This document shows positions 1-9,517 of a DNA stretch of 64,000 nt, one piece after another. The stretch is from Spiribacter roseus. GTDB taxonomy: Bacteria; Pseudomonadota; Gammaproteobacteria; Nitrococcales; Nitrococcaceae. Each line of letters starts with the position of its first letter. The first letter of the stretch is position 1. Under the pieces are notes generated by a model that was not told the origin of the DNA, searched no databases, and was given only the letters and a program-made list of their open reading frames with translations. Both the position numbers and the translations under genes were made by a program. The DNA is taken from positions 1,647,001 through 1,711,000 of the forward strand of contig NZ_CP016382.1 of NCBI RefSeq assembly GCF_002813635.1, in the 5' to 3' direction.

Positions 1-43
1 CATACAATCCAATACAACGTCACCATAGCCCAGGAGATCAACC

Positions 44-211
44 ATGCCCATTCGCAGCAATCGAGAGATCGACCCCGCAGCGGCCCTTCGCCAGGCCGAG
101 ATCATTCACAGCGCCTATCGCAGCGGCGCCTGCCAGTCGATGGTTGCAGGCCTGCGCGAGCAGCTCGCCGAGCGCCAGGCCCGCCGCTACGGACTGCCCC
201 GGGCCCGCTAG
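44..211 (+). CDS. small hypothetical protein, 55 aa
   Basis: A 55-codon frame opens at an ATG preceded by a CAGGAG ribosome-binding sequence about 7 bases upstream and closes with TAG. The product starts MPIRSNREIDPAAALRQAE and is rich in Arg, Ala and Gln. It has no membrane segment or signal peptide and looks like two short amphipathic helices. The stop overlaps by four bases the stop of the convergent azlD gene. I do not recognise the family. The good ribosome-binding site and the in-frame ending against the neighbour suggest a real small gene, but upstream context lies outside the window. Confidence 0.5.
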   Translation: MPIRSNREIDPAAALRQAEIIHSAYRSGACQSMVAGLREQLAERQARRYGLPRAR

Positions 212-528
212 GCGGGGAGCAGCGCGCGCAGGCTCCACAGCGCGATCATGCCCAGGATCAGGGTCGGCAGGGTGGCCCGGGTTTTCCAGGCCACTCCCCC
301 GGCCACCAACCCGGCCAGCAGCCGTGGTGCGTCGACACTGCCGTCGCCCTGCCACTGCACCAGCCCCGGCAGGACCAGCGCGGCGAACACCGCCGGCGGC
401 ACATAGCTGAGGCCGCGACGCACCAGATCGGGCATCTGCAGCCCGTGACCGAACACCAGAAAGGCGCCGCGCCAGATGAACGTGCCGACGCCGATCGCCG
501 CCACCATCCACCACAGCGGATCAACCAC
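208..528 (-). CDS. azlD: AzlD-family branched-chain amino acid export subunit
   Basis: The 106-aa protein has three to four hydrophobic segments and the opening VDPLWWMVAAIGVGTFIWR typical of AzlD, the small partner of AzlC. The AzlCD pair exports branched-chain amino acids or analogues across the inner membrane. The start is GTG, and it overlaps the stop of azlC (GTGGTTGA), so the two are translationally coupled. It is the last gene of a minus-strand run that begins near 11.8 kb. Substrate is inferred from the family only. Confidence 0.88.
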   Translation of the reverse strand: MVDPLWWMVAAIGVGTFIWRGAFLVFGHGLQMPDLVRRGLSYVPPAVFAALVLPGLVQWQGDGSVDAPRLLAGLVAGGVAWKTRATLPTLILGMIALWSLRALLPA

Positions 529-1213
529 GACGCCACCCCTCGGCCACGACGCCGGCGACGATCCCGGCGAGCGACGCCAGCGTCAGCCCCAGCCCCGCGG
601 GCAGATCACGCCCCAGCACCGACAGGGAGCCGGCCACCAGCGCGGCGATGACGCCGGGGCGGCTGCTGATGGACATCACCAGCAGCGCCAGAAAGATCAG
701 CGGCACGATAAAGCCCAGCTCCCAGGCCGGCGGCATCGCCGTGCCCGCCCAGTAGCCAAAGGCCGTGGCAAGCTGCCAGACCCCCCACAGCGGCAGCGCC
801 ACCCCAAAATAGAACCAGTGATTGAAGCGCTCGCCGCCGCGGGTCATGACCCGGGAGATGGTCAGCGCATAGGCCTGATCGGTGAGGATATAGGCCATCA
901 GCGATCGACTGCCCGCCCCCACATGCCGGAAGTGCGGCGCCAGATGGGCGCTGTACATCAGCATGCGCAGATTGATGATGAGCGCGGTCAGCACCACCAG
1001 CGGCGCCGCGGCACCGGCGTCGATCAACTGAATGCTCGCGAGCTGCGAGGCGCCGGCGAACACGATCAGCGACATCCCCAGGGTGAGCGCCGCGCCCAGC
1101 CCGGCGTCCAGACCCGCCACCCCCGCGGTCACCCCGAACGGAACGATCGCGGCGACCATGGGCGCGACGGCCTTCAGGCCATCACTGAACGCCTGCTGAC
1201 GGGCGGATGCCAT
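521..1213 (-). CDS. azlC: AzlC-family branched-chain amino acid exporter, large subunit
   Basis: This 230-aa polytopic membrane protein starts MASARQQAFSDGLKAVAP and carries the AzlC pattern: an N-terminal VPFGVTAGVAGLDAGLG segment followed by about five to seven hydrophobic helices. AzlC forms the transport channel with AzlD. I chose the ATG at 1213 because the sequence upstream in this frame is low-complexity Arg/Pro characteristic of a non-coding frame and overlaps the GST gene. It sits 10 bp downstream of the GST stop and overlaps azlD by 8 bp, so it belongs to the same transcript. Confidence 0.88.
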   Translation of the reverse strand: MASARQQAFSDGLKAVAPMVAAIVPFGVTAGVAGLDAGLGAALTLGMSLIVFAGASQLASIQLIDAGAAAPLVVLTALIINLRMLMYSAHLAPHFRHVGAGSRSLMAYILTDQAYALTISRVMTRGGERFNHWFYFGVALPLWGVWQLATAFGYWAGTAMPPAWELGFIVPLIFLALLVMSISSRPGVIAALVAGSLSVLGRDLPAGLGLTLASLAGIVAGVVAEGWRRG

Positions 1214-1223
1214 CCCGGCGCCT

Positions 1224-1826
1224 TCAGGCCGCCGGCGGCGGCGTTGCCGTGAACGAGGGCCGCTCCAGCATGCGCGCCAGCCACTCACCGGCCGCCGGCT
1301 GTGCCGCCCGCCAGGGGATCTCGCCGCCAAAGCGAAAATCCACCCAGGCCAGGGCCACCGCCGTCGCCAGATCGCCAAGATCGGGATCCTCCGCCGGCGC
1401 CTGCTCCTCGATGCCCACCGCCAATGCGTTGGCGGCGCGCTCCAGGGCGTCAAAGCGCCGCCGCGCCAGCGGAGTGTGGGGATCGCCATGGCGGCGCTCC
1501 GTGATCACCCCGGCCCTATTGTCGATGCAGCCAATCGCCTGACCCAGCCGCGCATGCACCGACTCCACGGCATCGCGCGGCATCAGGCGCGGCTCGGGAT
1601 AGCGGCGCTCGAGGAACAGCGCGATCACCGCCGCCTCGCACAGCACCTGACCACTGGGCATGACCAGCGTGGGGACGCGCGAGTGGGTGTTGACCGCGAC
1701 CAGTTCCGCCGGCGACGCCCAGGGATCGACGAAGCGATAGTCCACACGGTCCTGGAGCTGCTTTTCCAGCAGGGTCACCCGCACCAGGCGGGCGTACGGC
1801 GACGTCGGTGATGTGAACAGTTTCAT
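1224..1826 (-). CDS. glutathione S-transferase family protein
   Basis: The 200-aa protein has the usual GST length and layout: an N-terminal thioredoxin-like domain (MKLFTSPTSPYARLVRV, with the SPYAR segment at the active-site position, then SRVPTLVMPSGQ around the cis-Pro and an EAAVIALFLE helix) and an all-helical C-terminal domain. Such proteins conjugate glutathione to electrophiles or act as stringent-starvation-like factors. The start overlaps the stop of the upstream RND pump by four bases (ATGA), so it is probably co-expressed with the efflux genes. Substrate is unknown. Confidence 0.88.
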   Translation of the reverse strand: MKLFTSPTSPYARLVRVTLLEKQLQDRVDYRFVDPWASPAELVAVNTHSRVPTLVMPSGQVLCEAAVIALFLERRYPEPRLMPRDAVESVHARLGQAIGCIDNRAGVITERRHGDPHTPLARRRFDALERAANALAVGIEEQAPAEDPDLGDLATAVALAWVDFRFGGEIPWRAAQPAAGEWLARMLERPSFTATPPPAA

Positions 1827-4800
1827 CGGCTGCCTACCCCCCGGTTGGATACGGCCTGATGCACATTATGCCCGAGCATCAGCAGACACGGCGTCAGCAC
1901 CAGAGTAAGCACCGTGGCAAACGTGAGGCCACCGGCAATGGTGGCCGAGAGCTCCGCCCACCACTGGGTGGACGGCGCGTTGAACTCGATGCGGCGGCCC
2001 AGCAGATCGACGTTGAGCTTGAGCACCATGGGCATCAGCGCCAGCACCGTGGTCACCGAGGTGAGCAGCACCGGGCGCAGACGCTGCACGGCGGTCCGCT
2101 GAATGGCCTCGCGCACCGGCAGGCCGTCGGCCCGCAGGCCATTGTAGGTGTCGATGAGCACGATGTTGTTGTTCACCACAATGCCGGCCAGGGCGATTGC
2201 GCCCACCCCGCCCATGACAATGCCGAACGGCCGCTGGGTGACCATCAGCCCCAGCAGCACCCCGGCGCTGGACAGCACGATGGCCGAGAGCACCAACAGC
2301 GTCTGATAGAGACTATTGAACTGCGTGAGCAGGATGATGCACATCAGCGCGATCGCCACCACAAAGGCCGTCGACAGGAACGACTGCGCCTCGCGCTGGT
2401 CCTCGTCCTCGCCCTTGAACGCCACGCTGACGCCGGCCGGCAGCGGATCCTCGGCAATCGATGCGCGCAGCGCCGCGACCCGGTCATCCACCAGCCGGCC
2501 CGCCTCGACATCGGCATTGACGGTCAGCACGCGCTGGCGGTCGATCCGCTCCAGCGTGCCGGTCCGGGGGGTGGGCTCAAAGTCGACGAAATGGCTCACC
2601 GGGACCTGGCCGTGGCGCGTCGGCACCCGCAGCTCGCCCAGACTGCCGAGGCTGCGATCCTCAAGCGGGTAGCGCACGCGGATGTCCACCTCGTCATCGG
2701 CGTCGTCCGGGCGATAGTCGGCGATCAGTATCCCGTTGGTCACCAACTGCACGGCATTGCCCACGCGCTGGACATCGGCGTCGTATCGGGCCGCCCGTTC
2801 GCGGTCCACGCGCAGGGCCCACTCGATGCCCGGCAGCGGGCGGTTGTCTTCGACATCGGCAAAGCCCCCCAACCGGTGCATGCGCTCGCGCAGCGCCTCG
2901 ACCCCGGCCGCGAGCCGATCCTTATCGCCCGAGACCTGCAGCTCCACCGGTTTCGCCTGACCCGGTCCCTGGGTCTGCTCGGCGATCTGGATGCGGATGC
3001 CGGGGATATCGGCAAGCGCGGCGCGGATGTCCTCAATGATCGCCGTCGCCGGTCGGCGCCGGGTCCAGTCGATGAATTCCAGTTGCACCACGCCGATGGC
3101 ATCGCGGGCCAGCGACTGCCCGCCGGTGCGGGTGGGATCGGCGAAGGTGCGGGCATAGGCGAAGTCGACCTCGTCGAACCCGGCCAGACGCGCCTCCACC
3201 GTCTGCACCAGCGCGTCCTTTTCATGGATCGACAGATCCCCCCGGGCCTGGACCTGCACGCGGGCATAGTCGGGCTCGGTGGCGGGGAAGAACTCCACGC
3301 CGACGCCGAAGCGGCCATAGGCGATCCACGTCGAGACCACCACCGCCAGAATCACCAGCAGCACCGTGCCCGGCATGCGCAGTGCCCCGCGCAGCAGCCG
3401 ATGATAGCCGCCGGCCACCCCGCCCAGGGTGTCAAGATCCCCCGTCTCGGCGATCTCAATGCGGCGATGATGCCCGCCGGGATGCGCCTCGCGCCGGCCC
3501 AGCCAGCCACCCAGCACCGGGATGAACACCAGCGCCATCGCCAGCGAGGCGGTCAGCGTCACGATCACCGTAATGGGCAAGTACTTCATGAACTGACCGA
3601 CCAGCCCACCCCAGAACAGCAGCGGCACGAACACCGACAGCGTCGTCACCGTTGCGGCGATGATCGGCCAGCTCATGCGCCAGGCGCCGTAGCGATAGGC
3701 CTCACGCGGCGACGCCCCCTCGGCCAGGCGGCGCTCGGCAAGCTCCACCACCACGATGGCCGCATCCACCAGCATGCCCACCACCAGGATCAGGCTGAAC
3801 AGCACGACGATGTTCAGCGTGTAGCCCATGGCATTGATCACGAGAATGCCGGCCAGAAACGAGCCCGGGATGGCCAGGCCCACCAGCAGCGCCGGCCGCC
3901 AGCCCATGACCGCCACCACCACGATCATCACCAGCACCACCGCGGTCAGCACGTTGTTCTGCAGATCCCGCAGCATGGTGCGGATATCCTCGGAGCGATC
4001 CTGCAGATAGGTCACCTGCATGGCCGCCGGCCAGTTGTCGCGCTCGGCCGCGACGATTCCGCGGATGCGGTTGTTGACGTCGATGATGTTGGCGCCGACC
4101 CGCTTGGAGACCTCCAGCGTGACCGCCGGCTCACCGTTGACCCGGGCGAACTCGTCGACGTCCTTGAAGGTGCGCCGCACGCTCGCCACATCACCGAAGG
4201 TGACCACCCGATCATCGGTCACCTTGACCGGCAGACCGAGGACGTCGTCCATGTCCTGGATGACCCCGGGGACCTTCACGGATAACCGCCCGGCGCCGGT
4301 GTCCAGTGCGCCCGCGGCGATCAGCCGGTTGTTGCGCTCCACCCGGGCGAACAGATCGGCGTAGGAGACGTCATAGGTCTGCATGACCCGGTCGTCCACC
4401 GATACCTCGAGCAGCTCTTCGCGATTGCCACCAATGTCGGCCTCGAGCACCCCGGGCAGCGATTCGATGCGGTCCTGCAGGGCCTCGGCTGTATCGATCA
4501 GCGCGCGCTCGGGGACCGCGCCGGACAGCGCGACGGTCAGCACCGGAAACAGTGCCACGTTGACCTCGTCGACACGCGGTTCCTCCGCACCCTGGGGCAG
4601 CTCGGAGCGGGCGATATCCACCCCCTCACGCACGTCGTCCAGGGCCCGGTCGGCGTCAAAGCCGGCATCGAATTCCAGCAGCACCGAGGCGAACCCCTCG
4701 GTGGCGGTCCCCTTGATCTGATCGAGCCCCTCGATGCCCGCGAGCTCGCGCTCCATGGGGCGCACCAGCAGCCGCTCGGCGTCCTCGGGCGAGATCCCCT

Positions 4801-4957
4801 CGTAGGCCATCGAGACGTAGACCACCGGGATGTTGACGTCGGGCTCCGCCTCCTTGGGGATGGTCTGGTAGGCCACGGCCCCCATGACCACAATCAGCAG
4901 CAGGACCAGCGTGACCGAGCGGCTGCGGCTTAACGCGGCATCAATCAGCGCGCGCAT
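1823..4957 (-). CDS. RND-family efflux pump, inner-membrane permease
   Basis: The protein is 1044 aa, the normal length for an RND pump. A transmembrane helix at the N-terminus is followed by a large periplasmic loop, a block of six helices around residues 330-500, a second periplasmic loop and a second helix block ending near 1030. Motifs such as GMLVDAAIVVVELAERR and GIVVNNNIVLIDTYNGLR are the TM4/TM10-type proton-relay segments. The opening (TIPKEAEPDVNIPVVYVS) resembles the AcrB/MdtB-like drug and hydrophobe pumps. Its adaptor lies four bases upstream. No outer-membrane TolC partner is encoded nearby, so it presumably uses a TolC protein made elsewhere. Confidence 0.93.
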   Translation of the reverse strand: MRALIDAALSRSRSVTLVLLLIVVMGAVAYQTIPKEAEPDVNIPVVYVSMAYEGISPEDAERLLVRPMERELAGIEGLDQIKGTATEGFASVLLEFDAGFDADRALDDVREGVDIARSELPQGAEEPRVDEVNVALFPVLTVALSGAVPERALIDTAEALQDRIESLPGVLEADIGGNREELLEVSVDDRVMQTYDVSYADLFARVERNNRLIAAGALDTGAGRLSVKVPGVIQDMDDVLGLPVKVTDDRVVTFGDVASVRRTFKDVDEFARVNGEPAVTLEVSKRVGANIIDVNNRIRGIVAAERDNWPAAMQVTYLQDRSEDIRTMLRDLQNNVLTAVVLVMIVVVAVMGWRPALLVGLAIPGSFLAGILVINAMGYTLNIVVLFSLILVVGMLVDAAIVVVELAERRLAEGASPREAYRYGAWRMSWPIIAATVTTLSVFVPLLFWGGLVGQFMKYLPITVIVTLTASLAMALVFIPVLGGWLGRREAHPGGHHRRIEIAETGDLDTLGGVAGGYHRLLRGALRMPGTVLLVILAVVVSTWIAYGRFGVGVEFFPATEPDYARVQVQARGDLSIHEKDALVQTVEARLAGFDEVDFAYARTFADPTRTGGQSLARDAIGVVQLEFIDWTRRRPATAIIEDIRAALADIPGIRIQIAEQTQGPGQAKPVELQVSGDKDRLAAGVEALRERMHRLGGFADVEDNRPLPGIEWALRVDRERAARYDADVQRVGNAVQLVTNGILIADYRPDDADDEVDIRVRYPLEDRSLGSLGELRVPTRHGQVPVSHFVDFEPTPRTGTLERIDRQRVLTVNADVEAGRLVDDRVAALRASIAEDPLPAGVSVAFKGEDEDQREAQSFLSTAFVVAIALMCIILLTQFNSLYQTLLVLSAIVLSSAGVLLGLMVTQRPFGIVMGGVGAIALAGIVVNNNIVLIDTYNGLRADGLPVREAIQRTAVQRLRPVLLTSVTTVLALMPMVLKLNVDLLGRRIEFNAPSTQWWAELSATIAGGLTFATVLTLVLTPCLLMLGHNVHQAVSNRGVGSR

Positions 4958-4961
4958 CGGT

Positions 4962-6041
4962 TCAGCCGCCGTTGGCGGAGGCGTTGGCCGGGACCGGGTT
5001 CACGGTGTCGCCGGGGCGGACAAAGCCCTGGCCCACGGTGATCAGGCGCACCCGATCCGGCAGCCCGGTCACCCAGACGCCGTCGCGCTCGGTGCGCACG
5101 ATATCCACCGGGGCAAAGGCCACCTGATCGGCGTCGTCGACGGTCTTCACGCCGACCTCGCCCGACGCCGCCAGCGCCAGCCAGGCCGGACTCAGGAAAT
5201 GCGCGCGCACCGTCCCCAGCGGGATGCGCAGCGTGGCGCTGACGCCCGCCGGCAGACCGTCGGGGTTGGCCGCCTCGACCTCGACCCGAAAGGTACGCGA
5301 GCCCGCCTCGGCGGCGTTGCCGATACGCCGCACCGTGCCGATCAGGGTGTCGCCGGTGGCCAGCTCGATGCGCACCTCGCGCCCGGTTTCGACCTGGCGG
5401 ATGGACTGCTGGGCGACATGGCCGATGGCGACCAGCGGGTCGACATCGATGATCCGCACCACCTGCTCGCCGGCGGCCAGATAGTCGCCGGTGTCCACAC
5501 CACGCGATTCCACCTGACCGGCGATGGGTGCCGTGATGCGGGTGTTGTCGATTTCCTCTTCGATGGCGGCGCGCCGGGCGCGGGCCGATTCCAGCGCCGC
5601 GCGCGCCTCGGTGACGGCGATCTGCGACTGAAAGCCATCGCCCGAGAGCTGCCGGGCAGCCTCGAAATCCGCCTCGGCCTGGTCAACCCGGGCCTGTGCC
5701 TCGGTACGGCGGGCTTCGCGATCACCCATCGCCAGCTCGACGATGGGATCCCCCGGGGCGACGGTGTCACCGGCTTCGACCTGCACCGCCGCCACCTGGC
5801 CACCGGTTTCAGCACGCAACTGGACATCGCGGTCAGCCACGGTATCACCCTGGCTCTCGAGAAAGCGCTCGACGCGCTCGGCCTCAAGCTCGGTGACCGC
5901 CACGTCCATGACCGGCGCCGCCGCCCCGGCATCACGCTCAGCGGACGGCGCATCGGCACGCTCGCCGATCCGGCCGCTCAGCATCCAGGTGCCGACGACC
6001 AGCGCCGCCGCCAGGGCAAGGAGATACGACCGGAGGTTCAT
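4962..6041 (-). CDS. RND efflux periplasmic adaptor (HlyD/AcrA family)
   Basis: This 359-aa membrane fusion protein has an N-terminal hydrophobic anchor ([16 protein letters not shown]), a biotinyl-lipoyl-like domain ([18 protein letters not shown]), a coiled-coil hairpin around residues 115-165 and the second lipoyl half ([20 protein letters not shown]), then a beta-barrel domain. It would bridge the downstream RND permease to an outer-membrane channel. The start overlaps ribA by four bases and the stop is four bases before the pump gene. Confidence 0.92.
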   Translation of the reverse strand: MNLRSYLLALAAALVVGTWMLSGRIGERADAPSAERDAGAAAPVMDVAVTELEAERVERFLESQGDTVADRDVQLRAETGGQVAAVQVEAGDTVAPGDPIVELAMGDREARRTEAQARVDQAEADFEAARQLSGDGFQSQIAVTEARAALESARARRAAIEEEIDNTRITAPIAGQVESRGVDTGDYLAAGEQVVRIIDVDPLVAIGHVAQQSIRQVETGREVRIELATGDTLIGTVRRIGNAAEAGSRTFRVEVEAANPDGLPAGVSATLRIPLGTVRAHFLSPAWLALAASGEVGVKTVDDADQVAFAPVDIVRTERDGVWVTGLPDRVRLITVGQGFVRPGDTVNPVPANASANGG

Positions 6042-6640
6042 GGCTCGAAGTGATGCCCGAACTTGGCCGCCTTGGTCTCGAGATAGGCGTGATTGTGGGG
6101 ATTGCGCCCGGCCAGCAGCGGCAGTCGCTCGATCACCCGCATGCCGGCGGCCTCAAGGCCCTCGACCTTGGCCGGGTTGTTGGTCATCAGCCGCACCGCT
6201 GTCACGCCCAGCGCGCCCAGCATGGAGGCGGCCACGCCATAATCGCGGGCATCGGCAGCAAAGCCCAGCACCTCGTTGGCCTCGACGGTATCCGCGCCGG
6301 CCTCATCCTGAACGCCATAGGCGCGGATCTTGTTGAGCAGGCCGATGCCCCGGCCCTCCTGGCGCAGGTACACCAGCACGCCCTCGCCGGCCTCGCCGAT
6401 CCGCTGCATGGCCGCCTCAAGCTGGGGGCCACAGTCACAGCGCTGGCTGAACAGGGCATCGCCGGTCAGGCACTCCGAGTGTACGCGCACCAGCGGCGCC
6501 TCGGCCGCGGCAGGATCCCCCATCACCAGCGCCACATGCTCGCCGCCGTTATCGGCCTGAAAACCGTGGATGCGGAACGTCCCCCAGCGCGTCGGCAGGC
6601 GGGCCTGACTGGTCTCGCGGGCGCTGGACTCAACGGCCAT
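6038..6640 (-). CDS. ribA: GTP cyclohydrolase II (riboflavin synthesis)
   Basis: The 200-aa protein opens the imidazole ring of GTP to give the pyrimidine precursor of riboflavin. It has the zinc site in the form [10 protein letters not shown] (Cys57) and SQRCDCGPQ (Cys68, Cys70), the RQEGRG motif at 93-98, and the C-terminal MTNNPAK segment that contacts the substrate. It is the stand-alone RibA type, with no DHBP synthase domain fused. It overlaps yqjG upstream by 11 bp and the efflux adaptor downstream by 4 bp. That is an odd context for ribA, which normally sits with other rib genes. Confidence 0.95.
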   Translation of the reverse strand: MAVESSARETSQARLPTRWGTFRIHGFQADNGGEHVALVMGDPAAAEAPLVRVHSECLTGDALFSQRCDCGPQLEAAMQRIGEAGEGVLVYLRQEGRGIGLLNKIRAYGVQDEAGADTVEANEVLGFAADARDYGVAASMLGALGVTAVRLMTNNPAKVEGLEAAGMRVIERLPLLAGRNPHNHAYLETKAAKFGHHFEP

Positions 6641-7583
6641 GCGGCGCGTCCAGGTCGATCACCGGACCGGCCGGGATGATGCCGGTGGGATTGATCATCG
6701 GGTGGCTGGTGTAATAGTGGCGCTTGATGTGATCAATGCTCACCGTCCCGGCGATCCCCGGCTGCTGATAGAGATCGCGCAGATAGCCACTGAGGTGCGG
6801 ATAGTCGTCGATGCGGCGGATATTGCACTTGAAGTGCCCGACATACACCGGGTCAAAGCGCACCAGCGTGGTGAACAGCCGCCAGTCGGCCTCGGTGATG
6901 GCGTCGCCGGCCAGGTAGCGCTGATCGCCCAGCCGGGCCTCGAGCTCGTCGAGGGCGGCAAAAAGCTCGCCCACGGCCTGTTCATAGGCCGTCTGGGCGG
7001 TGGCGAAACCCGCCTTGTACACGCCATTGTTGACGGCGTGATAGACCTGCGCGTTAAGGGCGTCGATGGTCTCGGCCCGATCGGCGGGGTAGAGATCCAG
7101 ATCGTCGGCCACCCCCGGCAGATCATTGAAGGCGTGGTTGAAAATACGCACCAGATCCGCCGACTCGTTGTTGACCAGCGTTTCACGCTGCCGGTCCCAG
7201 AGCGCCGGCACCGTGACCCGGCCGGTGTAGTGCGGATCGGCCTTCTGATAGATCTGATGCAGATACTCGAGGCCGAACAGCGCATCGGCGGTGGCCCCGG
7301 GGTAGCTGTCATCGAAATGCCAGCCGCCGCTGCCCATGTAGGGATGCACCACCGAGACCCCGATATGCGGCTCGAGGCCCTTCAACCGGCGGACGATCAG
7401 CGCCCGGTGCGCCCACGGGCAGGCCAGCGACACATACAGGTGATAGCGGCCCGATTCCGGCGGGTGATCGCCCTGCGGATCGATCGGGTTGCGGAACACC
7501 GTCTCGGGCCGCTCGAAGCGCCCGCCGGTGGATTCGGTGTCATACCACTGGTCGTGCCAGACGCCGTCTACGAGCAATCCCAT
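6630..7583 (-). CDS. yqjG: glutathionyl-hydroquinone reductase (YqjG/ECM4 family)
   Basis: The 317-aa protein reduces glutathionyl-hydroquinones to free hydroquinone plus GSSG, using a catalytic cysteine. The Cys-Pro-Trp-Ala-His-Arg motif is present, with Cys55 in [11 protein letters not shown]. The length, the GxxxxVVHPYMG segment and the C-terminal [15 protein letters not shown] block fit the Xi-class GST family. It is 11 bp downstream of wrbA and overlaps ribA. Next to wrbA and a second GST further down the run, it suggests a quinone-handling module. Confidence 0.93.
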   Translation of the reverse strand: MGLLVDGVWHDQWYDTESTGGRFERPETVFRNPIDPQGDHPPESGRYHLYVSLACPWAHRALIVRRLKGLEPHIGVSVVHPYMGSGGWHFDDSYPGATADALFGLEYLHQIYQKADPHYTGRVTVPALWDRQRETLVNNESADLVRIFNHAFNDLPGVADDLDLYPADRAETIDALNAQVYHAVNNGVYKAGFATAQTAYEQAVGELFAALDELEARLGDQRYLAGDAITEADWRLFTTLVRFDPVYVGHFKCNIRRIDDYPHLSGYLRDLYQQPGIAGTVSIDHIKRHYYTSHPMINPTGIIPAGPVIDLDAPHGR

Positions 7584-7594
7584 TGCACTGGCTC

Positions 7595-8197
7595 CTAAGT
7601 CGCGAGACGCCCGGCGATTTCCGCCACATGGCGCCCCTGAAAACGGGCGATCTCGAGTTCGTTGTCACTCGGCTGGCGGCTGCCATCGCCATCGGAAAGC
7701 GTGGTCGCGCCGTAGGGCGTGCCGCCGGTGATCTCGTCCATGGTGGTCAGCGCCGGGCAGGAGTAGGGCACACCCACCACCACCATGCCCTGGTGGAACA
7801 GCGTCGTGTGGAACGAGGTCAGCGTGGTCTCCTGACCGCCATGCTGGCTGCCGGTGCTGGCGAAAACGCTGCCCACCTTGCCGATCAGCTTGCCGCTGGC
7901 CCACAACGACCCGGTCTGATCGAGGAAGTTGCGCATCTGCGCGGCCATGTTGCCAAACCGCGTCGGGGTCCCGAACAGGATGGCATCGTAGTCGGCCAGC
8001 TCATCCGGGCTTGCCAGCGGCGCGGCCTGATCGAGCTTGGCGCCGGCCGCCCGGGCCACGTCCTCGGGCATGAGCTCGGGCACCCGCTTGACGACCACCT
8101 CGGCGCCCTCCACCGATCGCGCGCCCTCGGCAATGGCACCGGCCATCGTCTCGACATGCCCCCAGGTGCTGTAATAAACCACCAGAATACGGCTCAT
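7595..8197 (-). CDS. wrbA: NAD(P)H:quinone oxidoreductase, WrbA flavodoxin family
   Basis: The 200-aa protein starts [19 protein letters not shown], the FMN-binding loop of the WrbA family, and carries the [21 protein letters not shown] segment and [11 protein letters not shown] loop diagnostic of WrbA. WrbA tetramers reduce quinones by two electrons with NAD(P)H. An AGGATCAAGGG sequence precedes the ATG. It is followed 11 bp later by yqjG. Confidence 0.95.
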   Translation of the reverse strand: MSRILVVYYSTWGHVETMAGAIAEGARSVEGAEVVVKRVPELMPEDVARAAGAKLDQAAPLASPDELADYDAILFGTPTRFGNMAAQMRNFLDQTGSLWASGKLIGKVGSVFASTGSQHGGQETTLTSFHTTLFHQGMVVVGVPYSCPALTTMDEITGGTPYGATTLSDGDGSRQPSDNELEIARFQGRHVAEIAGRLAT

Positions 8198-8218
8198 ACC
8201 CTTGATCCTCTTGTTATC

Positions 8219-9517
8219 TCAGAAAAGTTCGTCGGGGTCGTTATCCGGCCCCAGCGCCTTGCCGGCCGCCCGCGCCATGCCGCGGATCACGGTCCATTCC
8301 GCGTGCACACGGCGCAGGCTCCGCTGCCAGGCCGCGCGCGCCTCGTCACGGAACGCCACGGGCCGGTCGGGCCGCTCGGCCCGACAACCCGCGTAGAGCG
8401 CCAGCGCCCGGTCGACACAGCTTGACAGCGAATACGCATCCGCCGTTTCGGCCAGCGCCTGACGCATCCGCGCCCGGGCCGCTCCGCTCAGGGACAGCAT
8501 GCCCAGCAGCGCCTCGGCAAACGCCGCCGGCGGGGCATCGTCATCCAGTAATCGGCCATTATCCCCCTTCACCACCTCGCGTGCACCCGATGCATCCAGC
8601 GCCACCACCGGCACGCCGGCGGTCATGGCCTCGGCCAGCACCAGGCCCTGGGTTTCGGTGAACGAGGCAAAGCCGAACACATCCATCGCGGCATAGGCAT
8701 CGGCCAGCGCCGGCAGGGCCAGCGCGCCGGGGCGCACCAGCCGATCGGCCAGGCCGGCGGCGGCAAAGCGGGCATCAATGTCGGCGCCGGCGGGCCCGTC
8801 GCCCACCACCAGGCAGATCACCGCCGGGTCCTGCCGGGCGGCCTCGACCAGCGCCCGGGCCAGATAATCCAGGTTCTTCTCCTCGGCCAGCCGGCCGACA
8901 TGGCCGATGACCCGCGCCTGCGGATCAATGCCCAGACGCTGGCGGCCGGCGTGGGCGTCACCGCCGCTGAACGCCGCCCGGTCGATGCCGGTGGGCACCA
9001 CCGCCAGCGGCGACTCCACCCCGCGCTCGCGCAGCAGATCCGCCACGCTCTCGCTGGGAGCGAACACCTGATCGGCGCTGTTGGCATAGCTCGTGGACAG
9101 CTCGACGACAAACCGCTTGAGCGCCGTGGAATCGCCGGGGACGTAGTGGGTGTAGGCCTCGTAGAGCGTGTGATGGGTGAACACCAGCGGGCAGGCCCGT
9201 CGTGCCGCCACGCGCAGGGCGGTGGAGCCGATCAGGAACGGGTGGTGGGCATGAATGATGTCGGGCTCGAAGGCATCCAGGGCCTCATCGAGCTTACCCG
9301 GCACCGGCAGCACCACCGAAAAGTCACTGCCATTGAAGTTCTGGATGGCGGGGATGCGCACCACATCGGGCTCGTCCGCCGGGGTATCGGGGAACACCGG
9401 CGCCACCACCAGCACCCGGTGCCCGCGGTCGCGGCACCCCTCGGTGAGGGCCGAGACGGACCGGGCCACGCCACCGACATGCGGAGTGTAGGTGTTGGTC
9501 ATCATGACGATGTTCAT
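8219..9517 (-). CDS. GT4 glycosyltransferase, probable diacylglycerol-type glucosyltransferase
   Basis: This 432-aa protein has the GT-B fold of family GT4. The N-terminal domain opens [20 protein letters not shown] with the glycine-rich acceptor loop and HAHHPFLIG motif. The C-terminal donor domain has GHVGRLAEEKNLD, VGDGPAG and the E-x7-E motif in FTETQGLVLAEAMTAGVP. The pattern resembles bacterial alpha-glucosyl-diacylglycerol synthases. The last 60 residues form an extra basic helical tail (EARAAWQRSLRRVHAEW). It overlaps the upstream glycosidase-like gene by four bases. Lipid acceptor is inferred from similarity of motifs only. Confidence 0.85.
   Translation of the reverse strand: MNIVMMTNTYTPHVGGVARSVSALTEGCRDRGHRVLVVAPVFPDTPADEPDVVRIPAIQNFNGSDFSVVLPVPGKLDEALDAFEPDIIHAHHPFLIGSTALRVAARRACPLVFTHHTLYEAYTHYVPGDSTALKRFVVELSTSYANSADQVFAPSESVADLLRERGVESPLAVVPTGIDRAAFSGGDAHAGRQRLGIDPQARVIGHVGRLAEEKNLDYLARALVEAARQDPAVICLVVGDGPAGADIDARFAAAGLADRLVRPGALALPALADAYAAMDVFGFASFTETQGLVLAEAMTAGVPVVALDASGAREVVKGDNGRLLDDDAPPAAFAEALLGMLSLSGAARARMRQALAETADAYSLSSCVDRALALYAGCRAERPDRPVAFRDEARAAWQRSLRRVHAEWTVIRGMARAAGKALGPDNDPDELF

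Noticed and set aside
1859-4285. An 808-codon open frame on the plus strand opposite the RND pump
   Set aside because: It is antisense to a complete RND gene, has His/Gln/Arg-rich composition without domains, and reflects the GC-rich codon pattern of the real gene.
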